Source: Fratercula arctica (taxonomy: Eukaryota; Chordata; Aves; Charadriiformes; Alcidae). From it: 64,000 nucleotides of DNA. The DNA is taken from contig CANTUZ010000003.1 of NCBI GenBank assembly GCA_947846985.1, positions 94,206,674-94,270,673 on the forward strand, read 5' to 3'. Shown here in pieces: positions 47,763 through 58,961 of the stretch. The first letter of the stretch is position 1, and each line of letters begins with the position of its first letter. The notes under the pieces are model-generated. The model ran no database searches. It had not been told where the DNA came from and worked only from the letters and a program-made list of their open reading frames with translations. The position numbers and the translations under genes are program-made.

Positions 47763-50227
47763 ATCATCTTTCCGTGCAATTTTTAATTTTGCAAATAATT
47801 GTGATGTGGAAGAATATAGTGAAATAATATATCTGTACATTTTTTGATTATAGATGCTTAAGATTATGCTTACGTATCTAGGTATAACTTAATGAAAATA
47901 GATATTAACTATATTACACTCTGAAGGAAAGCGTTTTTGTGGAGCAACCTGAAAGCAAACATGCAAATATGTATAAGAATATTTGTATAATCTTGGAAAG
48001 AGAATGTTTCTGATACATAATTACCTGAATTACCTGAGGCACAGTGTGTGTTTTTAGATGGCATACCTACGTCATACAAAATCATATAGAAGAAAACAGA
48101 AAACAAACAAAAAATAGGCTACATTTACAGTATAGAATACCTTTCCTGATGAGAGGTACTCTGTGAACTCGGTTTATGGTGGATTTATTATTTTAGTGGA
48201 CAAAGGAAAATTATTTTGGCAGTCTGACAGATTACTATAACATGTAGACAAAAGAACTAATGGCATCCCTGGTATAGACTGAGGGGAATAAAGTTATATC
48301 TGTGCTTGATAATGGTGTAATACCTGAAGGATGAATTGGGCTGTTCTATGTGCTGTGTGGTGCAACCAGTTACATGGAAAAGATCCTTCTTAATTACTAG
48401 TCTATACTTTAATCATGTTCATGTCTAGATAAAAATCCTGATTATTTAGAATCCACAGGATACTCTATTTTGGTAATAAGCAAAAGTATTGCTCTGAAAC
48501 AGCTCATCTCCTTCTTGAAAACATTAATCAACAAGTTATTCCTTTCCTCTTTATTTTCTCATTTGGGTGTTATTCAGAATCTAGAAAAGACATTCCAGCA
48601 ATATTTGAATCTTGTTCAATATTCCGTAACTGAAGTTATTCAACCACAGAATTATTGGCACAATTCAAAACACTTGGAGCTGAATACAAGCTGTTGCTGA
48701 CCACACAATAGAAATCATGGTTGTCTGTTTTTTAACATCATCGTGTTCCAGGTAGGCAATTCTTCCTTAGAAAACATAATTGCAGCAAACTCAAAAATAT
48801 TATTTTCCACTATATTTATACTATAAGTGCAGTGCCAATAATTCTTTGGCATTGTATCTACTGATAATTCACTTGTCCATGTTGAAACCATATAGATTGA
48901 ACTTTTGAGGTAGGTTCTCCACCCACTTTAATCACAGTATGCTGGTAGATGCAGCACATGGATTTCGGCAAATACAACATGCCCCATACAAAGCACTTTT
49001 CTTTAAATAAGTGCACGTATTTACTTTGAGTACACTTGAAAAAAAGAATATGAATAACATTGAGATGCCTTAAGCATGCATTTATTTTGTAATTTAAAAT
49101 TCTATTTAGTAAGATAAAAATAAAATCCTATGAGATCTTGTATCACAAACACATCCACCTTACTTAAAGCATGACTGTTGTTGATTATAGACTAGGAATA
49201 TTGTAGAATGAAAATTGTTGAAAAGAAAAACACATATGGAAATGTTTTGTTGCTTTGTAGGAAAAAAAAAAAAGCATGCTAATAAGAGAAATGACAGAGA
49301 AATACAGGCATTTTGAAATTACATATTACCCAATAGGACTGAAATAGCACTTTCCATCTAGGCTACTCCTGAAACAAACACTCTTTCATTGTAAATATGC
49401 AATTTCTTTATACCTATCAAACCCCTGTGGCTTAAAAAGAAAAGAAAAAAAAAAAGAGCAAAAGAGAGAGTACAAGGACTAGAACTTTTTTTAGTCTAAC
49501 AATGAATACAAATGAAACATTTAAAGGCTACTCTTTTTTATCTCATTGAAAAATTATCTTTCCATAGATTGTTTTGCTTCAATTATATTGAATACTAACA
49601 TTTCATCTTCAGTAGAATTCTCTAAAAGTTCAGATCCAACTTAAAATCTTACTTCATACTTATTTGAAAACTTTATTTAACTCAAGTTCTCTACTTCTAT
49701 CTTTTCTTTTCACAGATGCATACCTAAGTATAGCCAGGATTTCCAGACTATCGTAAAACACTACAATGACAGAAAACCTGGTGACAATGAAGAAACGGGG
49801 AGTTGTTTTGTGTGTGTCTGTACAGCAATCATCATATAAGATTTTAAAAGACATGAAAAAATTCAATATCATAATAGCTGTATAAAAAACAATTGTAATG
49901 ATATTACAGTTGTCAGTAGTAAGGTGCTCTCCATTCTTCCACTATAACATACTACTCATTAATGACAGTTTGGGGACCTAGCTACATATAAAGATACTGA
50001 TTTTCAGATTGAACTAATATTCTTTTCCTGATCAACCCTTGCATCCAATGATTCATTTTGAACTGCCTATCTATAATCTAGTGATTTGTTGTCTCTCCAT
50101 CCAAAAGAAACTCTTTATATTAATCATTGCCATCCTCCTGCCCCACTTCCAGACTTGCTGTTACAGAATATGTTCACTGCCCCCATAGCTGATAAGGAGC
50201 TGGGAGCATTGTCAAATGGAGCATCTC
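47763..50227. other. Unassigned AT-rich DNA
   Basis: No gene, RNA or interspersed repeat is recognised. There are short A-rich tracts near 49260-49274 and 49437-49460. Confidence 0.55.
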
Positions 50228-51198
50228 TGGTGGCTGTGAGGCTAACCCATCAAACTGCTTGCTCAACCCCTTCATCCCCTCAGGGGGATGGGGGAAAAAA
50301 TAGGAAGAACAGAAAAACTCACAGCTTGAGATAAAGACAGGGAGATTGATTACAAATTACTGTTATGGGCAAAACTGACCAGACTTGAGGAAAATTAACT
50401 TCATTTATTACTGATTAAATATTTTAACTGTTGATTTGGGTAGTAGATAACAAAGACAAACATTAAACCAACATTTTTCCTCCTTCCTTTCCTAGATTCC
50501 ATTTAGGTCATTCCTTTCTGACTCCTCTTCCCTTTGCTGCCCAATGGTGGCCCCTGAGCTTGGGCCCCTGAGGACTTCTGTTCTGGAATGGCTACAAGAC
50601 AATGTTGAGCCTGTTTCTTATCTCATCACCAAGGGAAACTTCATCTCCTTGCAAGGAGTCTGTTCCGTCTCTGGCATTCCTGCTTCCATACAGTTTAACT
50701 CCTTCCTGCAGTTAGGCCTCCTTGTCCTCCACACCAGACCATTCCTTGGTCACAAATTACCACTGCTGAGTAGTTACAATTAGAATTTCCCCTTCACCCC
50801 TCTTTCCATCCCTACGCAGCATAGAGGGTATGGGGTTGTTGTTGGTGGTGTTACAATCAGTACATAGCAGTTTCTCTCTGCCTCTCCTTTCTCACACTTT
50901 TCCATGCTGTTCCTCCACAGGCTGTGGTCTTTCTGGTATCCATCTGTATTCATCTTCAGGATATCCATCTGTTCCACTGTGGGTTCTTCCATGAGCTGCA
51001 GTCCTGTCAGGAAAATCTTCTCCAGCATGATTTCTCCATGGGTGGCAGACTCCTCCACAGGCTGCAGAGAATATCTGTTCTGCCATGGAGTTCCTCCTTC
51101 TCCTGACATTGGTATTCCCTCTGTTTCTCACTTTTTTTTCACTCTTCCTCTCTGTCCAGCATTGTCTGCCCTTTATTCCTCGAAAGCATTTCCAAACA
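50228..51198 (-). mobile_element. LTR, avian endogenous retrovirus (type A, old)
   Basis: The left part matches the type A LTR at 5974-6812: 'GAGATAAAGACAGGGAGATTG', 'ATGGGCAAAACTGACCAGAC'. A minus-strand AATAAA signal is intact at 50404-50409. The right part (about 50800-51150) has the degenerate short repeats 'CTCCACAGGCTGTGG', 'CCATGAGCTGCAGTCC', 'CCATGGGTGGCAGACTCC'. The centre (about 50490-50795) does not match the other copy and is either a subfamily-specific segment or an insertion. The right edge runs directly into a CR1 and appears truncated. Several open frames cross it (up to 109 codons), all incidental. Confidence 0.65.
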
Positions 51199-51199
51199 C

Positions 51200-52285
51200 A
51201 TGAAGTACAAGGAAGTAATTAGAAGTAGTTGGCACCACTTTACAAAGGGGAAATAATGCTTAAACAATCTCATGAATGTTTATAATGAAGTTTGTCTCTT
51301 GGTAGGCAAGGGGAGAGCAGCAGATGCTCTTTACATTGTTTTTAGTAAAGCCTTTGACACTGTCTTTCATGACATCATTGTAGACAAGCTGACAATGTAC
51401 AAGTTAAGTAAGTGAACAGTGAAGTATATTGAAAACCTGCTGAACAGCTGGGCCCAGAGGGTTGTGATCAGTGACATAAAATTTTTCTGAAGGCAAGTCA
51501 GTAGTGGTGTACCTCAAGGGTCAATACTAGGGCCAGTACTGTTCAACGTCTTCATAAATGACCTAGATCCTGGTACAGAGTGAACCCTCAGCAACTTCCC
51601 AGATGGTCTAAAACCGTGAAAAGTGGCTGATGCAGGAAATGAGTGTGCTGTCATTCAGAGGGACTTTGTCAGGCTGGAGAACTGCCAACATGTTGAGGGA
51701 GGCGATCCTTCCTCTCTATTCAGAACCAGTGAGGCAGCATGTCAGGTGCTGTGCCCAGTTCTGGACACCACAGTCCAAGACAGATATGGTCTGGACTGGA
51801 GCAGTGCCACAAAGATGATGAAGGTACCTGTGCATCTCTCACATGAGGAGAAGCTGAGAAAGCTGGGATTTCTCAGCCTGGAAAGAGAAAACTCAGGTGG
51901 GATCTTATCAATGTGTATGAACACCTACTTGGGGGGGAATGAAGATGAAGGAACCAGCTGCTTCTTATTTATAACCACTGACAGAACAAGCGGCAGTGGG
52001 CACAACTTAAAAAAACAAACTCCATCTGAACATGGGAAAATACCTTTTTTTTGTTAAATTACGCTGTGAGAATGGTTAAATCCTGGAAAAGGTTGTCCAG
52101 ACAGGTTGTGGGGGTCTCTATCTGTGGAGAAATATTTCCACACACAAAAAAAAAAAAAAAAAAAAAAAAAAATTAAACTGGATGTGGTCCTGGGCATTCT
52201 GCTGCAGCTTATCCTGCTTGAGCGGGGTGTTGTACTAAGACGACCTCAAGAGTTCTTTGCCAACCTAAATGATTCTGTGAAGTCA
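51200..52285 (+). mobile_element. CR1 LINE with RT domain, deleted and broken
   Basis: Plus-strand CR1 from 'TTACAAAGGGGAAATAATGC' onward. The RT core is readable: LYIVFSKAFDTV near 51325-51365, where the usual motif-A aspartate (YLDFSKAF in CR1) is valine, then [17 protein letters not shown] and FINDLD near 51497-51567. A stop follows soon after. At about 51685-51694 the sequence jumps from 'GACTTTGTCAGGCTGGAGAAC' directly to 'TTGAGGGAGGCGATCC', so several hundred bases of ORF2 expected in CR1 are missing. The 3' region continues to 'CCTAAATGATTCTGTGA' at about 52262-52280. A poly-A run (52146-52172) interrupts the 3' region. This is a dead copy. Confidence 0.88.
52146..52172. repeat. A(27) expansion inside a CR1
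   Basis: It sits where other copies have a few A ('ATTCAAAACCCACCTGGATG'). The CR1 sequence continues on both sides, so it grew in place and is not a retroposon tail. Confidence 0.9.
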
Positions 52286-52561
52286 AAATAAGAAAAGTAG
52301 ACACATTCTTTCTTTTCTGATGAGTCCTAGTTTTATTTGGAACAAAATCTTTATGTAAATACAGAAAGAAGCCTCAAAAATCTAATAGGACCCTCATCTC
52401 AATGCTTAGGGTGAGCTATGTCACATTTGTCTTGTAGCTAAATATTCCCAAATGATTCTAAGTACAATCTCCAAAAAGAAGGGCAAAAAACTACTGTAAG
52501 AGAAACAGGAAACCACTAGGAGTCATCAAAATTCTTCAAACTCAGTTTTAACTGTCTCAGT
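52286..52561. other. Unassigned spacer
   Basis: AT-rich sequence between two plus-strand CR1 copies; nothing recognised. Confidence 0.5.
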
Positions 52562-52867
52562 AAATTACTTCTCAAGGGTGGGGGTCAAGAGGATGGGGCC
52601 AGACTCTTTTCAGTGGTGTCCAGCAACAGGACAAGGGGCAACGGGCACAAACTGGAACACAGGAAATTCCATTTACTTTGAGGGTGACAGGGCACTGGAA
52701 CAGGCTGCTCAGAGAGGCTGTGGAGTCTCCTTCTCTGGAAATATTCACAACCCACCTGGATGCATTCCTGTCTAACCTGCTCTAGGTGTAACTGCTTTGG
52801 CAGGGGGGCTGGACTAGATGATCTCCAAAGGTCCCTTCCAACCCCTACCCTTCTGTGATTCTGTGAC
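52562..52867 (+). mobile_element. CR1 LINE, young 5'-truncated 3' end
   Basis: About 300 bases with very clear CR1 3' sequence: 'CAGACTCTTTTCAGTGGTGTC', 'GACAAGGGGCAACGGGCAC', 'GGCACTGGAACAGGCTGCTC', 'CTGGACTAGATGATCTCC', with the tail TTCTGTGATTCTGTGA at about 52850-52867. It is the closest relative in the window of the 1-222 copy. Confidence 0.95.
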
Positions 52868-53399
52868 TTAATGTAAACAGGCCAAAAATAGGGAAAAAAG
52901 ACAAGATCTGACCAAACCTACAAATTGTCTTCATTTCACGTAATATACCAGTGAAGAAAAAACTGAATCAGCTCAGGATGTATCCATGTAGACATTCATA
53001 TAAACCTATCTCAACATCTTACCTCTGTTCTGAAGGCAGACCTGTCCCCTTTATTCTTAGAAAGAATGGGGAATGAGTTGTGAACTAGGGATAAGAAGAT
53101 TGCTCATGAGGTGATGAAATTTATGTTTATGTAATACAACTGCAGATGATACTGCTTAAAAGCACTTCCTTCTTTGTGACTAGGTATGACACGTTATGCT
53201 CCAAATCTTGTTATAGGCAATAATTGAGCACAATGTATATATGTAGAACAAATAATTTCTTATTAGCCTAATTAAAATCTTAATGACTCAATGAAAATAC
53301 AAGAATTATTAGTATTCCAGTCACAGCAATACTACGAGATTCTGTAGTACGATTGTTACTACAATTAACTAGGAGCTGCCCCTTTTTTCCAAGGTTATG
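52868..53399. other. Unassigned AT-rich DNA
   Basis: Nothing recognised apart from a small inverted repeat, TGTAGTA..TACTACA, with a 7-base loop at 53343-53363. Confidence 0.55.
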
Positions 53400-53860
53400 C
53401 TTACCCTTCCCACATCCCTCTGAAGCTAATGCTGACAGTGTCAGTCCTCTGACAGAGAAGTGGGGGTGACACATGGAGCTGCCAGCATCCTCCCCTCTTC
53501 ACTGGGAGGGGCACGATGGTGGGGGGACCCTTTCCCTCCAGCATTTGTCTGTGCTTGGGTTTTATTTTTATTAAGTTTCTTATCCAGCCTGCACCCTTCT
53601 GGGCTGCCAGGTTCAGCCCCTCCAGCCCTACGCACAAAAATAGCTGTTCTTTCAGGTAGTGACTGCGGGAGCATAGGGAGATATCACCCCCTCCCCAGCA
53701 GGGCTCCCCCCCGCCCCCAGCTGAAGCTGGAGCAGAGGAGACAGCAGTCACTGGCCCCAGCACAGGGGTTAAACCAGTGACACCCAGCTCAGGCCATGGC
53801 TGGGCCCCTGCACTGCTGGGTCAAGCGCACAGCCAGGCCTCCCCCTGCTAAGGGCAGAAA
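53400..53860. other. GC-rich block, unassigned
   Basis: About 460 bases that are far more GC-rich than the surroundings, with a C run (CCCCCCCGCCCCC region near 53705-53718). On the minus strand two overlapping AATAAA signals lie at 53561-53572. Frames of about 60-120 codons cross it on both strands without a recognisable domain. Composition and the poly(A)-type signals would suit a decayed LTR on the minus strand or a CR1 5' region, but I cannot match either family. Confidence 0.5.
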
Positions 53861-54461
53861 TCATATTTACTGGACTACAGAAAAAAAGATATGGGAGTTT
53901 AATCATGTTAAATGTTGTGGGTTAAATGTATTCATGTGTCTACATACTGCTAAGCCTTTGTTTTTCTGTCAGCTGGAACTCAGGTAGTCATTCACAGCTA
54001 TGCTCTCATAGAAAACAAACAATGCAATCGACTCTAAATAAATGGTTTTTTCTCTCTTCCTTTACACTTCATTCCAAACTTTTATTTAATAACTCAAAGC
54101 CAAAATTCATATCCTTTACCAACAGCTGATTACAGGATAGAATATGCTTTACCCTACTTTTCACTGCATACAGTCTAATAGCTCTTTACTTTCAATGATT
54201 ACGCCACTTAATTTAAGTGGTTTGTGCAAACTAAATTAGCATTACAAACAGCTTTAGTTTCCCCTGACTGAATAAACCAAATTTGGTCACAAAACTGGAA
54301 TAATAGAATTAAGTCACTAGCTTGGAATGTTTTTGATAACAATGACATGAGTTAAAAAGACGTTAAAAAGACGTCTCTCCTTTTAGATGCATAAACATTA
54401 TTCCAATACATCCTGGTTTTGCTTCAAATAGGAGTTCATTTGCTTCAAATAAGACAGTAAG
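53861..54461. other. Unassigned AT-rich DNA
   Basis: No repeat family or gene. Two tiny duplications lie here: GTTAAAAAGAC twice near 54352-54373 and TGCTTCAAATA twice near 54420-54450. Confidence 0.55.
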
Positions 54462-55472
54462 GTGCGTGGAAAATTGGCTGTACTGTTGGACTCAAAGACC
54501 TGTGACTAGTGGTGGGAAGTCCAGTTACTGGACAGTAGCTAGTGGGGTCATTCAGAAATCAAAACTGCAACCAATACATCTTAATGTCTTTATTAACAAC
54601 CTGGATGGTGGGACAGAGTGTGCTCCCAGCAAACTTGCAGACAACCCCAAACAGGGGGAAGAGCATTTACCTATTAGAGGGCAGGGCTGAAACTGAGAGG
54701 GACCTGGACAGGTGGGAGAAATGGGCTAACAGGAACCTCAGGAAGTTCAATAAAAGCAAATGCAAAAATCTGTACCTGGAGTGCAGTACACGCTGGGGGT
54801 CGACCAGCTGGAAAGCAGCTTTGCAGAAGCTGGTGAACATTAAGCAGACCATGAACTAGCAGTGCATCCTTGCAGCAAAGGCCAATTGCCTTGTAGGCTG
54901 TACAAACAAGATTAGCCAGGGATTGAGAAGTGTTCTTTGTCTTCTATTCAGCACTGGCAACACCACAACTGCAGTGCTGTGTTCTGGGCTCCGCATTAGA
55001 AAAAGACTTGGACATCCTGGAGTTAGTCCAGCACAGGACACCACGATTGCCATTGGGCTGGTGCACATAGAAAACAAGGGGAAGCTGAAAGACCTAGGTT
55101 GATTCAACCAGGGGAAAAGGTGGTTGAAGGGGAGACCTTATTGCTGTCTGCAGCTACTTGATCAGACATGGAGCCAGTCACCTCTTGGAAGTACCCAGTG
55201 ATGAGGTGAGAGACAAAGGACACAAGTTAGAAGATGGGAAATTCTGATTAGATATTGGAAACTTTTTTACCATGTGGATGCTAAACCCTGGAGCTAAGCT
55301 GGAGTTGCCCAGAGAGGAATGGAGTGTTGATCCCTGGAGGTATTCAAGCCTTGACTGTATGAAGCCCTGCACAACCTCATCAAATTAGTCCTGCTTTGAG
55401 CAGGATGTTGGACTGGATTATAAGAGGTCCCTTCTAGCCTAAATACTTTTTTGTTCTGTGATTCCATTATAT
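54462..55472 (+). mobile_element. CR1 LINE, about 1 kb 3' part
   Basis: The plus-strand CR1 starts in the RT domain ('GGAAAATTGGCTGTACTG', 'CAAAGACCTGTGACTAGTGG', 'GGGGTCATTCAG' where SGVPQG would be encoded, 'TTAACAACCTGGATGGTGGG'). It runs through 'GGGACCTGGACAGGTGGG', 'GGACATCCTGGAGTTAGTC' and 'GATTGAGAAGTGTTCTTTG' to the 3' end 'GGATGTTGGACTGG..TCTGTGATTCCATTATAT'. It is the uninterrupted sister of the split copy 46518-47762: both carry the same diagnostic variants, such as 'GAGTTAGTC(T/C)AGCACAGGACACC' and 'TACCATGTGGATG'. It is frame-broken throughout. Confidence 0.92.
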
Positions 55473-58400
55473 CCTTTTATTGCTTGTTGAAAATGGTAGT
55501 TGTATCATTGTTTTGACTGAAATATTCTGAATGGCAAGGAAATCCAAGTCTATTTCCCCAACTCATCTCTCTGGACTTCATTTATTTTAACAGCTCTAGA
55601 GAGTAATAGCGAATTCTCTTTAAATTCTAGGTAAGTCTCATTTTAGACGAAACTTCAGTGCCACAAAGAATGGGTTAGAATGCATATACTTAAGATGGTT
55701 TAGGAATTTTCATTTAAGGTTAACTACACCTACTGATTAAACAGCCCTGAAACAAAACCCAGAACTTTACCATCTTAGGGACAATGCTATCTTACTAGGC
55801 TACAAAAATCAGACTTTTGTTTTTTTCCTTGCTCTATGATTGTTTTTTTTTATTTTCTATTGCCAATCTAGGAGGAAGGATGGAGAGACAAAAAATGCCA
55901 GATATTTTTACAGTCTGGTGACTAAGACATTTTCCAGCTAGCTGGGCAATATGAGTATCAACTCTTATAGACAGAGGACCTTGATATCCCATGGTCTAGA
56001 GAAATGATCTGCGAAATGTTTATTCTGTCTGTGTGCTTTTTGCAGTCCAGACAAAAGCCTACAATTAAAACAACAAAAGCAAAACATACAGGAAGGCAGA
56101 AATAAAAAAATATTTGAAATCTCTGTTTCAATTGCTTTTGTAAGTTTGGGAAATGTGTGAATAGAAGGACTTATGAATGCCAGACAGAGGGACTGAATGC
56201 ACCGTCATTTTAGCAAAATTTTTTGCTCTTAATAATTTATGTATCTTGATTTCACTGCTAGCATTTAAAGCTCAAATAGAGGCTAGAAAGCAATAAAGTT
56301 TGAGTTTTGAAAGGCGTAGGATGCACATGTTTAATGAGGCTCATACAAATTGATATAGGATATTTTATCACCAGCATGAGAAGATGTTAAAAACAAAAAT
56401 ATCTTACTCCTCTGTGAATTAATATTCTGGTTTTGTTCATCAATAATTCATCTAGTTCTTGTGGCTACTACACAGTGTGAGTTCTGTGTCCTAGATCTGA
56501 ACAAAGTAGAATTTCTGCCCCAATTTTGACAGAGAGTTATATCATTTCTAGATTAAAAGATCTTTAGGCACGTATAGAAGCTATAGGTGGGAGGACTCCC
56601 GTTCCATTTTTTAATTTTATTTTGTTTTGTTTTACAAAGCACTGATGTCTGGAGGTGTGTCGAGTTCTGACACTTTGGCTTTAACTGTAGTACTGTGAGG
56701 AAAAGCTGCAATAATACTCAGAAAAACACATATCTTTTTAAAGTCAGATCAAGTATACCGTTATTTCAGGCAGTTTGGATTCTGATTCCATTACTTGCTC
56801 TCATGGAATTAGATGGCTGACTGTGTCATCTGTTCAGACCTTAAAGGAGCAGAATCAAAACCAAGACCCTGCATAACTTGATAACTCATAGCAGAAGAAC
56901 CAAGCAAAAATATACACAATGTCATCTGAACACTGATAGCACATCAGCATGCAATTCTCAAACGAAGTACCAATCTGTTGGTTGACAGGGCAACATAGAC
57001 ACAAAAGTTAGTATTGAACGCAATTGCAGCCAGGTGAGTTAACAGGCCATATGCTCCTGGAAATTAGGGAGTAAGCTTGAAAGGAAGTCTAATGTTTATT
57101 CTCCCTTTCAGTAAATTAAGAGCTTTCAGATGTGTGTATCATTGGAAGGACTTTTTTTTTTTTTTCCTTTTAACCTAAACTCTTTGACAGAAAATTTAAT
57201 CCAGATTCATTGCACTTAGCTTTTGGCACCTTCCTGAGGAGCCTAACCTAGGCACAAAAATGGCACAAGTTATTTCTGTACTTAACAGAATGACACATCA
57301 AGAGAGAAATTCAAATGAGCTAAGATCTGAATCATCCTGTGGAGAGCTTACTTCTCTACAAGTACAGAGGGAGCCTTGAGTGGATATGCTCCCAACTCAA
57401 ATATCTCAGTTTGAAGCCTAATGTGAGGTTGAATAAATCCAGATTTTGTGCTGTTTTAGGCAAATGGAGGCTCAAAACCATTCAGATCCATGGCAAGTTA
57501 ATTAGGAAGGTACTAACAGGATTGCATAAAAGCATAAACACTGTATCCTGCCTTTCTGGAGCTACACACAAAAAAAAAAAAAAAGAATTTCATCTTTTGT
57601 TTGCAAAAAATAAACTAAACGCATAAATCTATCCACAATCCCTGCAAAGAAAATAAATTGACAATGTGGTCTAACAAGGAATAAAGCAATGTTTCCCTGA
57701 GCAGGCAACCAGAGTAAAAAATTCTCTCCCAAAGATATGAGCTGTTGTAAGAGAATTTTTTAACCACTTCTATCAGACTAGAAGATGTGGATATCAAAGA
57801 ACAAAAGATCCTGCATTGGCTCGTTGGTTGCATTGATTGATTTATCTGTTCACAGCAGCGCCAAGGCTGCTCTAAAGATCAGACATACCTATCTCCCATA
57901 TTACCTGCCTGAAAGTTAACCTCTGGAGAGTGATTCAACTCATTCTGGATTAGTCTCCTGGTGCAACCTTCCCTTACTGCATCACACTTTTTTTCAGGTA
58001 TATTTTGCTGTGCACAAAGAGACTCTGAGAGCAAGATACACATTCTCATGAGCACCCAGAAACTATTTACTGTCTAACAGATACAGCTGAGAGCTAGGGC
58101 TTGCAAGATACTGGGCTAAACATTAATATTCTCACCAACTTAGCCTACTGCTAACTCAGCTCTCATCAGTCATCTGGGGGATAGTTGGCTTCCATAGCTC
58201 CTTGGAATGGAATAATTCTTGATACTGCCACATTGAGATCTCTGATATCCCTGCTTTTTTACCTTTGGTTTTATGCATTTTTTTGTGTTGGTGTTTTTCT
58301 TCTAGATCCCTGAATTGCTATTACCATTTCAACACTTCTGTTTCTATATTTTCACTCTACTCACCTTGCCTGGCTTTACATTCCATAGTGTTTCACAGTT

Positions 58401-58921
58401 CAGCATCAATGTTTGTGATAAAACTGGCTGAATGTCTCACAGCCATTCTGCAAAGAACTGAGCTTTGAGTTACAGATAGCTTAAGCCCAGGCCATTGGTC
58501 ACATAAAGGATTGATTCAGCAACCTAAATTTATGCCTCTAACACCATTAAAGGTAACCTAGGCTGTAGTTACCATCCCAGAATAATATTGGTGTCCCCTC
58601 GATTTGTTCCAAAAGCCTTATGTCTTCCTGTCTGGCAAATGTTTTTTACATGGGTTCACTACCCTTCCTAACTTTGGTGGGACCATGAAAAGACCCCTTG
58701 CTTGGCTGCTCTGAAAGTGTCAAAATGCCTATTGAGAGCAGCTAATTCTTATCTTCGTTCAGCAAGCAAGTCCTTTGGTACAAGACATTTTAGGCTGTGG
58801 CATGCTTCAGCTGCAGATTCAGAGATATCCCCAGGTTTGACACAGCACAAAGGAGTCATAGAAGTGAGCAGCCTTCCTCAGTGCCAAACTCTCTTCATTT
58901 TACAAACTGTCAAACAGAAGG

Positions 58922-58922
<1 letters not shown>
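55473..58922. other. Unassigned AT-rich DNA
   Basis: No gene, RNA gene or interspersed repeat is recognised. A T tract lies near 57150-57165 and an A run near 57570-57584. Confidence 0.6.

Positions 58923-58960
<38 letters not shown>
58923..58960. repeat. T(38) homopolymer
   Basis: The longest homopolymer in the window. It lies inside a 113-codon frame that would encode a poly-phenylalanine run, which argues that the frame is not a gene. Confidence 0.95.

Positions 58961-58961
<1 letters not shown>

Noticed and set aside
5974..51198. Full-length provirus between LTRs of the same type
   Set aside because: The two type A LTRs are about 44 kb apart, differ greatly, and have no retroviral genes between them, so they are independent insertions.
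53401..53780. Frames of 77-120 codons as a coding exon
   Set aside because: Frames are open on both strands in a GC-rich block, with low-complexity Gly/Pro-rich translations and no known domain.
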